In this document: positions 16,250-25,583 of the stretch, in pieces
Layout: each line of letters opens with the position of its first letter
Position numbering within the stretch: position 1 is the stretch's first letter
Assembly (NCBI GenBank): GCA_027492655.1
Contig: JAPUEF010000235.1
Location: forward strand, 1 to 48,164
Origin: Alphaproteobacteria bacterium
GTDB taxonomy: Bacteria; Pseudomonadota; Alphaproteobacteria; Micropepsales; Micropepsaceae
DNA length: 48,164 bases
Direction: 5' to 3'
Program-made: the position numbers and the translations under genes
Notes under the pieces: model-generated
Databases searched by the model: none
Told to the model about the DNA's origin: nothing
What the model saw: only the letters and a program-made list of their open reading frames with translations

Positions 16250-16714
16250 ATGGCGGTTTCGATCATCGACGGCACGCTGGAGACTTTCACGGTGAAACGG
16301 AAGGCGTCCGCCGTGTGGCGGCTGCACGATCTTGTCTTCCGCACCAATGAGGGCGGCGAGAGCCGGCTGGACGGCATGTGCGTGGTCACGCCGCAGATCG
16401 GCGCGGCGCTGCAGCCTGGGGTCAGCGGGCGCTTCTACATCTACCGGGCGATCGACAACAAAGGCATCCACGCGGTGCGCCCGGCGGGTGGATCGGTGCT
16501 GATGAAATTCCCGCGCAGCAACGAAACGCTGATGGGCATCCTGTTTCTCATCAACATCGCCGCGGCGGGCGCGATGTTCGCGCTCGACGGCCGGCCCAAC
16601 TGGCTGACCATTGCGCTCATTCCGTTCACCAGCGTGCTGTGGTTTCTCTACCGCGCAACGCGGAAGGAAGCCGAGGCGCAGGTGGCGGCGGACGGCGCGG
16701 CGCGGCCTGCATGA
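16250..16714 (+). CDS. Small membrane protein of unknown function
   Basis: A 154-residue protein with a soluble beta-rich N-terminal part (SIIDGTLETFTVKRK, then RLHDLVFRTNEGG) and two C-terminal membrane segments (LMGILFLINIAAAGAMFAL and WLTIALIPFTSVLWFLY). The ATG at 16250 has GGAGG a few bases upstream; an upstream in-frame ATG at 16145 would add arginine-rich residues and has no such site. I do not recognise the family. Its stop overlaps the start of the DUF4328 gene in an ATGA junction, so the two are translated together. Confidence 0.75.
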   Translation: MAVSIIDGTLETFTVKRKASAVWRLHDLVFRTNEGGESRLDGMCVVTPQIGAALQPGVSGRFYIYRAIDNKGIHAVRPAGGSVLMKFPRSNETLMGILFLINIAAAGAMFALDGRPNWLTIALIPFTSVLWFLYRATRKEAEAQVAADGAARPA

Positions 16715-17376
16715 GCAAGACCTATGTCTATCGCGACAATAGCGGGCTGGCGCGCTGGTCGGTTTCGCTGCTCTACATCTACGCCGCTATCTGCGCTGCA
16801 GCGGCGGTGTCGGACTATCTGGAGCTCGATCTGCTTTTCCGCATAAAGGCGCAGGCTTTCACGTCATCGCAAGGGTTCGTCGCGGAAGCGGAAGCGAGCG
16901 ACCGCAGGCAGCAGGCCCTCGCCGTCCTGGGGCTCGTGTCGATCCTCGTCACCGGCATTACGAGTCTGGTGTGGGTCTATCGGGCGAACGTGAATGCGCG
17001 GGCGATGGGCGCCGATCTTGAGACAAGCCCCGGTTGGGCCGTCGGATGGTTCTTCATTCCGTTGGCGTCGCTGATCATGCCGTATCAGGCGATGAGCGAT
17101 CTCTGGAAGGGCAGCGCCGCGCCCGACAGGACTTGGCGGGAACAGCCGATACCCGAACTTCTGATGCGCGGGTGGTGGGGCTTTTTCCTCGTCGGAAACT
17201 TGCTAGGCGTGGCCGGGGCACGTCTTGGTCTCAACGCTGATGCGCTGGACGAATTCATCCTGTCGTCGCGGCTGACTCTGGCCAGCGACGTGATGGATGT
17301 CGCGACGGCGTTGCTCTTCGCCGCCATCATTCGCGGGATACATAGCATGCAGCGTCCGCCCGCCGGGCCTCTCTGA
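16711..17376 (+). CDS. DUF4328 domain membrane protein
   Basis: A 221-residue protein with about five membrane segments (for example LLYIYAAICAAAAVSDYL, VLGLVSILVTGITSLVWVY and WGFFLVGNLLGVAGA). The conserved DUF4328 phrases are present: VWVYRANVNARAMGA, then SPGWAVGWFFIPLASLIMPY and AMSDLWKGS. The function of DUF4328 is not known. The start codon is embedded in the stop of the previous gene (4-base overlap), indicating co-translation with the other small membrane protein. Confidence 0.85.
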   Translation: MSKTYVYRDNSGLARWSVSLLYIYAAICAAAAVSDYLELDLLFRIKAQAFTSSQGFVAEAEASDRRQQALAVLGLVSILVTGITSLVWVYRANVNARAMGADLETSPGWAVGWFFIPLASLIMPYQAMSDLWKGSAAPDRTWREQPIPELLMRGWWGFFLVGNLLGVAGARLGLNADALDEFILSSRLTLASDVMDVATALLFAAIIRGIHSMQRPPAGPL

Positions 17377-17452
17377 TGCCTCACGCGATTGCGATGGGTG
17401 ATCACGGGAACGCCATGTGACAGCGGCGCGGCGCGCTTTCACGCTCCGCTGC

Positions 17453-18634
17453 ATGACACGTTCGATCCTTCTTCTCCCGCTCTCCGTCCTCATCGCCGCC
17501 GGGTCTTCGGCGGCCGCCGCACCGCTTTACCGCGCCGCCGAGCCCGGCAGCCTGCCGCCGCGCGCCGACGCGCTGCGGGCGATGGACGCGGCGGCGGGCG
17601 ACATAGACGGCGACGGCGATATCGACCTCTTCATCGCGCAGGAATTCCAGTCGAACCGCATCCTCATCAATGACGGCAAAGGCCATTTCACCGACGAGAC
17701 CGCCGACCGCCTGCCCGCCAGCGCCTATGACAGCGAAGAGGTGCAGCTGGTCGATCTGGACGGCGATGGCGATCTCGACGCCATCGTCGCCTGCGAGGAC
17801 GATCAGAAGAAGACGCTGCTGCTGAACGATGGCGCGGGGCGCTTCTCGAATGCCTCCGACCGGCTGGCGCAGAAGGGCGTCTCGAACGGGGTCGAGGCGG
17901 TGGACGTGGACGGCGACGGCGACATCGATCTGGCGTTCGCCAATGCCTGGACCGACGCGCTGCTGATCAATGACGGCAAGGCCAACTTCACCGATGAGAC
18001 GGCGGCGCGTCTGCCCTATGACGCCGATACCTCGCAGGATTTCACGGCGGCCGATGTGGACGGCGATGGTGATCTCGACCTCATATCGGGCGGCGAAACC
18101 GGCAATCGCCTGCTGCTGAACGACGGCAAGGGCGTTTTCACAGATGCGTCGGATCGCCTGCCCAAGCCCGAGAACCCCGAGGTGACGCGCAAGGTCGGCG
18201 CGGTGGACGTGGACGGCGACGGCGACATCGATCTGTTCTTCGCGAATATGGTGGGCCACCCCGAAGCGTGGACGCCCAACCGGCTGCTCATCAATGACGG
18301 CAAGGGGAACTTCACCGACGAAACCGCCGCGCGCCTGCCGCCGCAGGCCGAGCCGTCGAACACCATCCATGCCGGCTTCCACGACCTCGACGGCGATGGC
18401 GACATGGACATTCTGGTCGGCACTATCACCAGCCCGACCGATCCGGGCGACGCGCCGACCATCGCGTTGCTGAACGACGGGGCGGGTCATTTCACGGTGG
18501 CGGCCGATGCGCTGCCGCCCGACGCCAAAGGCAACACGATGGATATCGTGCAGGCCGATTTCGACGGCGACGGGAAGGCCGATCTCTTCTTCGCCACCCG
18601 CATCGGCGCGGACGTTCTGCTGTTCGGGCTTTAA
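17453..18634 (+). CDS. Secreted VCBS/FG-GAP calcium-repeat protein
   Basis: A protein of about 393 residues made of a signal peptide (MTRSILLLPLSVLIAAG) and seven repeats. Each repeat carries a calcium loop of the DxDGDGDxD type followed by LLLNDGKGxFTDETA-like strands. The last loop is DFDGDGKAD. This is an integrin-alpha-like beta-propeller (VCBS/FG-GAP), a calcium-stabilised surface or periplasmic protein probably used in binding. A GTG at 17417, with GGGA upstream, could add 12 residues to the signal peptide, so the exact start is uncertain. A strong hairpin follows. The ligand is unknown. Confidence 0.88.
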   Translation: MTRSILLLPLSVLIAAGSSAAAAPLYRAAEPGSLPPRADALRAMDAAAGDIDGDGDIDLFIAQEFQSNRILINDGKGHFTDETADRLPASAYDSEEVQLVDLDGDGDLDAIVACEDDQKKTLLLNDGAGRFSNASDRLAQKGVSNGVEAVDVDGDGDIDLAFANAWTDALLINDGKANFTDETAARLPYDADTSQDFTAADVDGDGDLDLISGGETGNRLLLNDGKGVFTDASDRLPKPENPEVTRKVGAVDVDGDGDIDLFFANMVGHPEAWTPNRLLINDGKGNFTDETAARLPPQAEPSNTIHAGFHDLDGDGDMDILVGTITSPTDPGDAPTIALLNDGAGHFTVAADALPPDAKGNTMDIVQADFDGDGKADLFFATRIGADVLLFGL

Positions 18635-18640
18635 ACGCAG

Positions 18641-18674
18641 AACGGGCGCGCACCCTTCAAGGCGCGCGCCCGTT
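18641..18674. terminator. Bidirectional hairpin between convergent genes
   Basis: A perfect 11-base-pair stem (AACGGGCGCGC / GCGCGCCCGTT) with a 12-base loop lies between the VCBS gene and mdh, seven bases past the VCBS stop. It could end transcription from both sides, although neither flank has a strong T-run. Confidence 0.6.
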
Positions 18675-18696
18675 CGCTCGGAGGCGATCCGTAAAC

Positions 18697-19668
<972 letters not shown>

Positions 19669-19728
19669 CTAGAGGGGGAATTCGGTGGCGAGGGCGTAGC
19701 CCGAACCCCCCGCCCGTTCAAGTGAGCC

Positions 19729-20736
19729 CTAGTGGTCGTAGAGGTCGGCGGCGGCCTTGCCGCGGAAGATCCAGTAGGAGAGGGCGCTGTAGCTGGCGAT
19801 CACCGGAACCACGATCACCGCGCCGTACAGCATGATCAGCAGGCTCTCCGGGGCGCTGGCGGCCTCGTAGATGGTCAGCCGTTCGGGCACGACATAGGGG
19901 TAGAACGAATAGGCGAGCCCCAGGAAGGCGAACAGGAAGATCGACGCGCCGCCGATGAAGGGGGCCCAGGCCCAGCGGTCGTCTTTCAGCGGCATGCGCC
20001 CCAGCAGAACGAAAAGGCCAAGAAACGCAGCCCCGGCCAGAAGCGGCAGGGGGCTGAGCCAGAGTATCTCCGGCCAGGCGAACCATTTCTCGAAGATGCG
20101 CGGGCTGGCCAGCGGCGAGGCGGCGCTGATGGCGGCGAAGCCGATGGCGCTGGCGGCGAGGCCGAATCGCGCCCAGGCGGCGGCCTTCCGCTGCAAGGCT
20201 CCGTCGGTCTTGAAGACGATCCACGCGCCGCCCAGCATCGCATAACCCGCCGCGACGCAGATCGCGGTGAGCAGGGCGAAGGCGATATTGGGCAGCGTCA
20301 CCTCAAGTCCCAGCACGTAAAGGCCCAGCATGAAGCCCTGGGTCAGCGCGGCCAGCAGCGAGCCGGCGAAGAACAGCCGGTTCCACAGACGCTTGTATTT
20401 CGCATGCGCCTTGATGCGGAACTCGAACGCCACGCCGCGCATGATCAAGCCGATCAGCAGCAGCGCGACCGGCAGATACAGCGCGCCCAGGATCACGCCA
20501 TGGGCGATTGGGAACGCCACCAGCAGCAATCCCACCGCAAGCACCAGCCAGGTCTCGTTGGCGTCCCAGAACGGGCCGATGGACGAGATCATGCGGTCCT
20601 GTTCGGCCTCTTCGGCGAAGGGCATCAGGATGCCGACACCCAGATCGTAGCCGTCGAGGATCACGTAGATCAGGATCGACAGCCCCATCAGGCTGGCGAA
20701 GACGAAGGGCAGCCACAGGGCAGGGTCGTCGAACAT
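19729..20736 (-). CDS. cydB: Cytochrome bd-type quinol oxidase subunit II
   Basis: A 335-residue membrane protein with the CydB/CioB pattern: FASLMGLSILIYVILDGYDL with the conserved DGYDLG turn, GPFWDANETWLV, LRIMRGVAFEFR-type region (here LIMRGVAFEFRIKA), and repeated hydrophobic helices to the end. With CydA it forms the terminal oxidase that reduces oxygen with quinol. The ATG overlaps the cydA stop by one base (TGATG), so the subunits are translationally coupled. No small cydX gene is seen between cydB and mdh. Confidence 0.95.
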   Translation of the reverse strand: MFDDPALWLPFVFASLMGLSILIYVILDGYDLGVGILMPFAEEAEQDRMISSIGPFWDANETWLVLAVGLLLVAFPIAHGVILGALYLPVALLLIGLIMRGVAFEFRIKAHAKYKRLWNRLFFAGSLLAALTQGFMLGLYVLGLEVTLPNIAFALLTAICVAAGYAMLGGAWIVFKTDGALQRKAAAWARFGLAASAIGFAAISAASPLASPRIFEKWFAWPEILWLSPLPLLAGAAFLGLFVLLGRMPLKDDRWAWAPFIGGASIFLFAFLGLAYSFYPYVVPERLTIYEAASAPESLLIMLYGAVIVVPVIASYSALSYWIFRGKAAADLYDH

Positions 20737-22112
20737 CAGCGGCCTCCCGTCACGGCGCCGGCTGCGCCCAGTGTCGTCTGGATCGCGCCTTCCTCGGGCT
20801 CGCCGGTCGGCTTCGCGCCGATGCGGGCGAGATAGAAGAGCACGGTGATATAGGCGACCAGCAACACGGCGTAGGTCGCGAGATACATCAGCAACGTCGT
20901 CAGGATCATCGGGGCGGGCGTGGCCGAGGCGGCGTCGGCGGTCTTCAGCACGCCGGTGACGAGCCAGGGCTGGCGGCCGATCTCGGTTACGTACCAGCCG
21001 GCCAGCGTCGCGATCCAGCCCGAGAAGGTCATCGCCACCAGCGCGCGGGCGAGCCAGGGGCTGGCGTCCTTGCGTCGCCACAATCGGGCGGTTCCCCACC
21101 ACGAAACGATCAGCATCAGCACGCCCATGCCCACCATCACGCGGAAACCCCAGAACAGCGGCGCGACCGGCGGGTGCCCGCCTTCAAAGTCGTTGAGGCC
21201 GGGCACCACGCCATCGGCGCTGTGGCGCAGGATCAGGCTGGCGCCGTCGGGAATGGCGATCTCGAAATGGTTGGTGCGGTTCTTCTCGTCGGGCCAGGCG
21301 AAGAGGATCAACGGCACATTCGGGCCGGTCTCCCAGTTCGCCTCCATGGCGGCGATCTTAGCGGGCTGATGCTCCAGCGTGTTGAGGCCATGCTGATCGC
21401 CGACGAAAATCTGGATCGGGATCAGGATGGCGGCGAGCGGAACGGCGGTCCCGAGCGCGCGCCTGACGCCATCGGCCCTGTCGCCGCGCAGCCAGCGATA
21501 GGCGGAAAGGCCCGCGACAAGGAACGAGACCGTCAGGCCCGAGGCCAGCAGCATATGCGTCACACGATAGGGCATCGACGGGTTGAAGACGATCGCCCAC
21601 CAGTCGGTCGCATGGACGATGCCGTCGCGGATTTCATAGCCGGCCGGCGTCTGCATCCAGGAATTGAGCGCGATGATCCAGAACGCCGACAGCGTGGTGC
21701 CGCCCGCGACGAGACATGTCGCGAGCGTGTGAACCCAACCCGGGACGCGGCGAAAGCCGAACAGCATGATGCCGAGAAAGACCGCTTCGAGGAAAAAGGC
21801 GGTCAGAATTTCGTAGGCGAGCAGCGGGCCGGCGACATTGCCCACCTTCTCCATATAGCCCGGCCAGTTGGTGCCGAACTGGAAGCTCATGGTGATGCCG
21901 CTGACCACGCCCATCGCGAAGGACAGCGCGAACACCTTGGTCCAGAAGCGATAGGCGTCCATCCACGCCATGTCGCGCGATCTCGCATAGCGCAGCTTGA
22001 AGTAGAGCAGCACCCAGCCGAGCGCGATGGTGATGGTGGGGAAGAGGATGTGGAACGAGATGTTCGCGGCGAACTGGATGCGGGCGAGGACGATGGGTTC
22101 CATGTCGGTCAT
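20736..22112 (-). CDS. cydA: Cytochrome bd-type quinol oxidase subunit I, short Q-loop (CioA-like)
   Basis: A 458-residue haem-bearing subunit. Visible features are the b595/d-site histidine in NISFHILFPT, the EILTAFFLEAVFLG helix with its glutamates, YRVTHMLLASG (haem ligand region) and the GRQPWLV motif. The quinol-binding Q-loop between GDQHG and the following helices is short, and the protein is well below the roughly 520 residues of E. coli CydA. This places it with the cyanide-insensitive oxidase (CIO) type. The start overlaps the regulator gene by four bases, so regulator, cydA and cydB form one coupled operon. Confidence 0.95.
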   Translation of the reverse strand: MTDMEPIVLARIQFAANISFHILFPTITIALGWVLLYFKLRYARSRDMAWMDAYRFWTKVFALSFAMGVVSGITMSFQFGTNWPGYMEKVGNVAGPLLAYEILTAFFLEAVFLGIMLFGFRRVPGWVHTLATCLVAGGTTLSAFWIIALNSWMQTPAGYEIRDGIVHATDWWAIVFNPSMPYRVTHMLLASGLTVSFLVAGLSAYRWLRGDRADGVRRALGTAVPLAAILIPIQIFVGDQHGLNTLEHQPAKIAAMEANWETGPNVPLILFAWPDEKNRTNHFEIAIPDGASLILRHSADGVVPGLNDFEGGHPPVAPLFWGFRVMVGMGVLMLIVSWWGTARLWRRKDASPWLARALVAMTFSGWIATLAGWYVTEIGRQPWLVTGVLKTADAASATPAPMILTTLLMYLATYAVLLVAYITVLFYLARIGAKPTGEPEEGAIQTTLGAAGAVTGGR

Positions 22113-22675
22113 CCCTCCACGGCATCGGCGGGTTTCGCCTTGCCGGTGATGCGGTCCTTGAATTCCAGCACGCGCTGCACCTTCGCCCCCAGCGCCAGCA
22201 GCTTCATCAGGCGCTTGTCGTCCATGCGCTTCACGTCGTCGTACCAGCGCGTCAGCGTCTCGATCAGCCCCAGCATATCGGTCATGCGCTTCTGGGCATG
22301 GGCGTCGGACGGGCTGTCGGTCGGCTGCAGCACCAATTCGCGCAGCACCGACAAGGTGGGATCGACCTCGCGCTTCTTACGCTCCTCGACCAGGGTGCGC
22401 AGGATCGTCCAGATGTCGCCCGGCGTCGTGAAATGATCGCGCCGATCGTGCGGCTTGTGGATCAGCCGAACCAGGTTCCAACCCTGAAGCTCTTTCAGGC
22501 CGATGGAGACGTTGGAGCGCGAAAAGCCCAGCTGATCGACGATCTGATCGGCGTTCAGCGGTTCGGCGCTCAGGAACAACAGGGCGTAGATCTGCCCCAC
22601 CGTGCGGTTGAAGCCCCAGCGGCTGCCCATTTCACCGAAGTGGAGGACGAAAGCCTGGGTCAGTGGCGGCAGCAT
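22109..22675 (-). CDS. GbsR/MarR-type transcriptional regulator of the cyd operon
   Basis: A 188-residue winged-helix protein. The N-terminal region FGEMGSRWGFNRTVGQIYAL is the GbsR-type signature, followed by the HTH LNADQIVDQLGFSRSNVSIG and a wing with KPHDRRDHF. The C-terminal half is helical and probably mediates dimerisation or ligand sensing. It is the first gene of the cyd operon, overlapping cydA in an ATGA junction, and two AT-rich inverted repeats lie within 40 bases upstream of its own start. Autoregulation and control of cydAB follow by inference. No sensing cysteine cluster is present. Confidence 0.88.
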   Translation of the reverse strand: MLPPLTQAFVLHFGEMGSRWGFNRTVGQIYALLFLSAEPLNADQIVDQLGFSRSNVSIGLKELQGWNLVRLIHKPHDRRDHFTTPGDIWTILRTLVEERKKREVDPTLSVLRELVLQPTDSPSDAHAQKRMTDMLGLIETLTRWYDDVKRMDDKRLMKLLALGAKVQRVLEFKDRITGKAKPADAVEG

Positions 22676-22679
22676 AGTC

Positions 22680-22711
22680 GAAATTTTCCGAAATTTCAGA
22701 ATTTTCTGAAA
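22680..22711 (-). promoter_or_regulatory. Double palindromic operator upstream of the cyd regulator
   Basis: Two inverted repeats overlap: GAAATTT-4 bases-AAATTTC (22680-22697) and TTTCAGAA-2 bases-TTCTGAAA (22694-22711), both perfect in their arms. They form an AT-rich island in G+C-rich DNA, between the regulator's start codon and its candidate -10 box. This is the position expected of an autorepressor site. Confidence 0.7.
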
Positions 22712-22736
22712 CTACCACATCGCCGGCGTCCGGCAA
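22709..22736 (-). promoter_or_regulatory. Candidate promoter of the regulator-cydAB operon
   Basis: On the minus strand TTGCCG (22731-22736) and TAGTTT (22709-22714) are spaced by 16 bases. The -10 box touches the palindromic operator, so a bound repressor would block it. The match to consensus is moderate. Confidence 0.4.
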
Positions 22737-22762
22737 GCGTTTCCGGGAACGGCGGAAGCGCG

Positions 22763-23851
22763 TCAGCTCGGCGTCCCGGCCGGCCAGTCGGCGGACTGCA
22801 TCTCCATCAGGCGCGAGACGGTGCGCTCGAACTCGAACGCGCCGTCGCCCGTGGGGTAGAGCGCCTCGGCCGGCGCGGCGGCGGAACAGATGAGGCGGCG
22901 GCGGGCCTCGTAAAGCGCGTCGATCAGCGTCACGAAGCGCTTGGCTTCGTTGCGGCGCGCGGGCTCCAGGAGCGGGATATGCTCAAGGATCAGCGTGTGT
23001 GCGGCCTCGGCGATGGCCAGCATGTCTTGCGGCCCCAGCGGTTGGGCGCAAAGCTCGGCGAAGTTTGCACGGGCGACGCCGTGCGCGAAGCGGCTCAAGG
23101 TCAGCGTCCTGCCCAGCAAATGCAGCTCTTCCGGGCGGCCTTCCGCGCCGTCGGTCAGATGCGCCCAGGCTTCGTCCAGCGCCCTGGCCGCCGCCGCGTC
23201 ATCCGGCGTCAGATAGACGGGCAGACCCTTGATCCGGCCCAGACGATAATCCGTCGGGCCGGCGATGCGGACGACATCCAGCTTCTGCTCGATCATGTCG
23301 ATGAAAGGCAGGAAGAGCTGTCGGTTGATGCCATACTTGTAGAGGTCGGCGGGCGGGCGGTTGGAGGTCGCCACGATGGTCACGCCCTCGGCGAACAGCG
23401 TCTCGAACAGACGGCCCAGCAGCATCGCGTCGGCGATGTCCGTGACCTGAAACTCGTCGAAGCACAAAAGCCGCGCGGCTTTGGCGATTCGTTTCGCAAC
23501 CGGGGCGATGGGATCGCCGGGGTGTTCGGTCCGCATGAGGCGGATGGCTTCGTGCGTCTCGCCCATGAAGGCGTGGAAATGGACGCGGCGCTTGGGCTCC
23601 ACCGGGGCGGCCGCAAAGAAGAGGTCCATCAGCATCGACTTGCCGCGCCCGACCGGACCCCACAGATACAGGCCCTTGGGAGCTTCGCGCTTGCGGGCGA
23701 AGCCCAGCAGGCCGCGCGATCTTCCGCGGGCATGCGCGGCGAGCGCGGCGCTCAGCGCATCCAGACGCTGCACGGCGGCGGCCTGCGCCGGATCGGACGC
23801 GATCTCGGCCCCGGCGACCAGGGCGTCATAGGCTTCACGGAGCGATGGCAT
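22763..23851 (-). CDS. zapE: Cell division ATPase ZapE (AFG1-like)
   Basis: A 362-residue AAA-type ATPase. The Walker A is GPVGRGKSMLMDLFF, followed by RVHFHAFMGETHEAI, the Walker B ARLLCFDEFQVTDIADAMLL, the sensor region IVATSNRPPADLYKYG and the C-terminal FERTVSRLMEMQS. ZapE/AFG1 proteins bind FtsZ at the division site in bacteria, and the mitochondrial homologue handles respiratory proteins. In many alphaproteobacteria this gene sits beside mdh and sdh, as it does here at slightly larger distance. It is the first of the same-strand genes leading to cydAB and mdh. Confidence 0.95.
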   Translation of the reverse strand: MPSLREAYDALVAGAEIASDPAQAAAVQRLDALSAALAAHARGRSRGLLGFARKREAPKGLYLWGPVGRGKSMLMDLFFAAAPVEPKRRVHFHAFMGETHEAIRLMRTEHPGDPIAPVAKRIAKAARLLCFDEFQVTDIADAMLLGRLFETLFAEGVTIVATSNRPPADLYKYGINRQLFLPFIDMIEQKLDVVRIAGPTDYRLGRIKGLPVYLTPDDAAAARALDEAWAHLTDGAEGRPEELHLLGRTLTLSRFAHGVARANFAELCAQPLGPQDMLAIAEAAHTLILEHIPLLEPARRNEAKRFVTLIDALYEARRRLICSAAAPAEALYPTGDGAFEFERTVSRLMEMQSADWPAGTPS

Positions 23852-23878
23852 CGCCCCGGTCTGTAGCGGCTGTCGCGA

Positions 23879-24604
23879 TCATGCGCCAGCGATGCGCGGC
23901 AGGATCAGGCTGTCGAACGTATTCGGATCGTAACCGATATAAACCTGCCAGACGCCATTCTCCTGCCAGAAGATGGCGGGCACGAAGGTCTCGACGCCGT
24001 TGGCGGCGAGTAGTTCGTTCAGCGTCTTGATGAAGTCGCGGCTCTTCTGGACATAGGCGGCGCGCGCCGGGTCGCTGTCGGCGTCGGGCGGCAGCGGTTC
24101 GGTCTCGTAGAAGGTGGCGGGGTCGGTCTCGTACCAGCGCTCATACAGCGCATAGTCGCGGGTTTTCCACAGTTCCGCGATCATCGCCCGCTCGCCGGGT
24201 TTGGAGCGCGGTTTGCCATCGGCGCTGTCGGCGCGGGCATACAGAATCTTGCGGATATCGGCTCCGGCCGCTTCCAGTTTGCCGTAAGCGCCTTCGTGCT
24301 GGGCGACGCAGTCGGGGCACGAGCGGAAGCCGACCGTATAGAGCGGCACCCGGCCCTTGCCGTTGTGAACCCAGCCCGCGCTTTCGAGCAGCTTGCCCAG
24401 CTCCTCGCCGCGCACGGTCAGCGCGATGGGCGCGTTCGCAGCTTCATCGGGATTGGTTTCGCCCTTTGGGACGGGCGCGGCAGAGTCCTCCGCGACGAAA
24501 TAACCTCGTTCCTGCAGAACCTGCATCACCGGCACGCCTTGTTCGGCGGCCAGGGCGACCGGTGCAAGAAGCAGCGCTGCAATCGCGGCGATACGGCGGA
24601 GCAT
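23879..24604 (-). CDS. Exported thioredoxin-fold protein with CPDC motif
   Basis: A 241-residue protein with a signal peptide (MLRRIAAIAALLLAPVALA) and a periplasmic domain containing FRSCPDCVAQHEGAY, a CxxC pair on a thioredoxin-like strand/helix. A helical segment (YVQKSRDFIKTLNELLA) and a terminal FVPAIFWQENGVWQVYIGY strand pair follow, where a cis-proline (VPA) is expected. A thiol-disulfide or redox-sensing role is inferred. It lacks the dimerisation region of DsbC/DsbG. GAGG lies eight bases before the ATG. It lies upstream of zapE on the same strand with a 27-base gap. I do not recognise the exact family. Confidence 0.75.
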   Translation of the reverse strand: MLRRIAAIAALLLAPVALAAEQGVPVMQVLQERGYFVAEDSAAPVPKGETNPDEAANAPIALTVRGEELGKLLESAGWVHNGKGRVPLYTVGFRSCPDCVAQHEGAYGKLEAAGADIRKILYARADSADGKPRSKPGERAMIAELWKTRDYALYERWYETDPATFYETEPLPPDADSDPARAAYVQKSRDFIKTLNELLAANGVETFVPAIFWQENGVWQVYIGYDPNTFDSLILPRIAGA

Positions 24605-24672
24605 GGGGCACCTCAAAACAATTGCCTGAGGATATGGGCCTTTTCGCGCCGCCACGCCACTTGATCGACGCT

Positions 24673-25386
24673 TCAGTCGCGGGCGGTGAAGCTGCCCGAT
24701 AGTTCCGCCCGCATGCCGCAATACCAGGTGCACCCGTCGCCCTCGGCTGCGATGGTCAGCGTACCGCCCCTGGTCGTGCCGGTGATGGTGCAGGCCTCCC
24801 GATAGGAGGGGTCGGGCTTTTCCGACCAATGAATCGCACCTTTCGGATCGGCCTTGGCCGTGTCGGTCTCAAAGGTGCAGGTATGGTCGCCGCCGCCGAC
24901 GGTCATTATCGTCAGCGCCACGCTCCTGTCGGGATAGCGGACGAGATCGACCCGTCCGGTTTCGCCCGCATAGGTGCCGACCGCAAAGGGCAGATCGTCG
25001 AAATGCTCGGTCAGCTGGCGGATGCGGCCGAGATAGGCCTCTGTCATGCAGTTATAGACGTCGTCCGACCTGACACAGGCGTCGCGGGTCTTCAGGAAGG
25101 CCTTCTGATCCGCCTTCAGCGCCGCTTCGCCGGCTTTGCCGACCCGGGCAAGGGTGACCGCCCAGCTTTTGGCGAGCTGCCGGTCGTACCAGCCAAGGCC
25201 CGGCGTGTCGCAGATCGCGTGCTCGGCGGGTGTCGCGGCCCTGGCGCAACTGAAAGACGGCGCGCCGTCGTCAGCATTGGCCGGACTGGAGAGAATCAAC
25301 CCTGCGCTCCAGAGAATCATTCCGGCGCACACCAGAATCTTGACGCCGGCGGCACGAATCCTGATGGCGGTGAAACGGCTTGGCAT
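24673..25386 (-). CDS. Exported LprI-like (DUF1311) protein
   Basis: A 237-residue protein with an N-terminal hydrophobic export segment (VKILVCAGMILWSAGLIL) and an LprI-type domain: FSCARAATPAEHAICDTPGL, then a helix with ADQKAFLKTRDACV and YNCMTEAYLGRIRQL. The cysteine spacing is that of the LprI family, named after a mycobacterial lysozyme inhibitor; whether it inhibits lysozyme here is unknown. The C-terminal half is beta-rich with four more cysteines and matches nothing I know. It is divergent from the autotransporter gene, with about 200 bases between them. Confidence 0.8.
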   Translation of the reverse strand: MPSRFTAIRIRAAGVKILVCAGMILWSAGLILSSPANADDGAPSFSCARAATPAEHAICDTPGLGWYDRQLAKSWAVTLARVGKAGEAALKADQKAFLKTRDACVRSDDVYNCMTEAYLGRIRQLTEHFDDLPFAVGTYAGETGRVDLVRYPDRSVALTIMTVGGGDHTCTFETDTAKADPKGAIHWSEKPDPSYREACTITGTTRGGTLTIAAEGDGCTWYCGMRAELSGSFTARD

Positions 25387-25583
25387 GACTTGAGCGGGCT
25401 CCGTTCGGAGGGAATTTCTGCCGCAATCCGCGCTATTTCTGCAACGGCTTCGCCCGCGACGTTTTGGCCTGCCAATTTAACCTTTGGTTTGGGTTGCAAA
25501 ACTTTAACGACATGCTTTTCTCCACGTTCAAACGCTGGCGGGGGGCATCCGTCCAGCGGGATTTTTGGGGAGTATTCAATCGC

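Noticed and set aside
20508-22436. A 642-residue plus-strand frame opposite cydA, cydB and the regulator
   Set aside because: Composition is Arg/Gly/Ala/His-rich and featureless; the opposite strand encodes cytochrome bd subunits with clear motifs.
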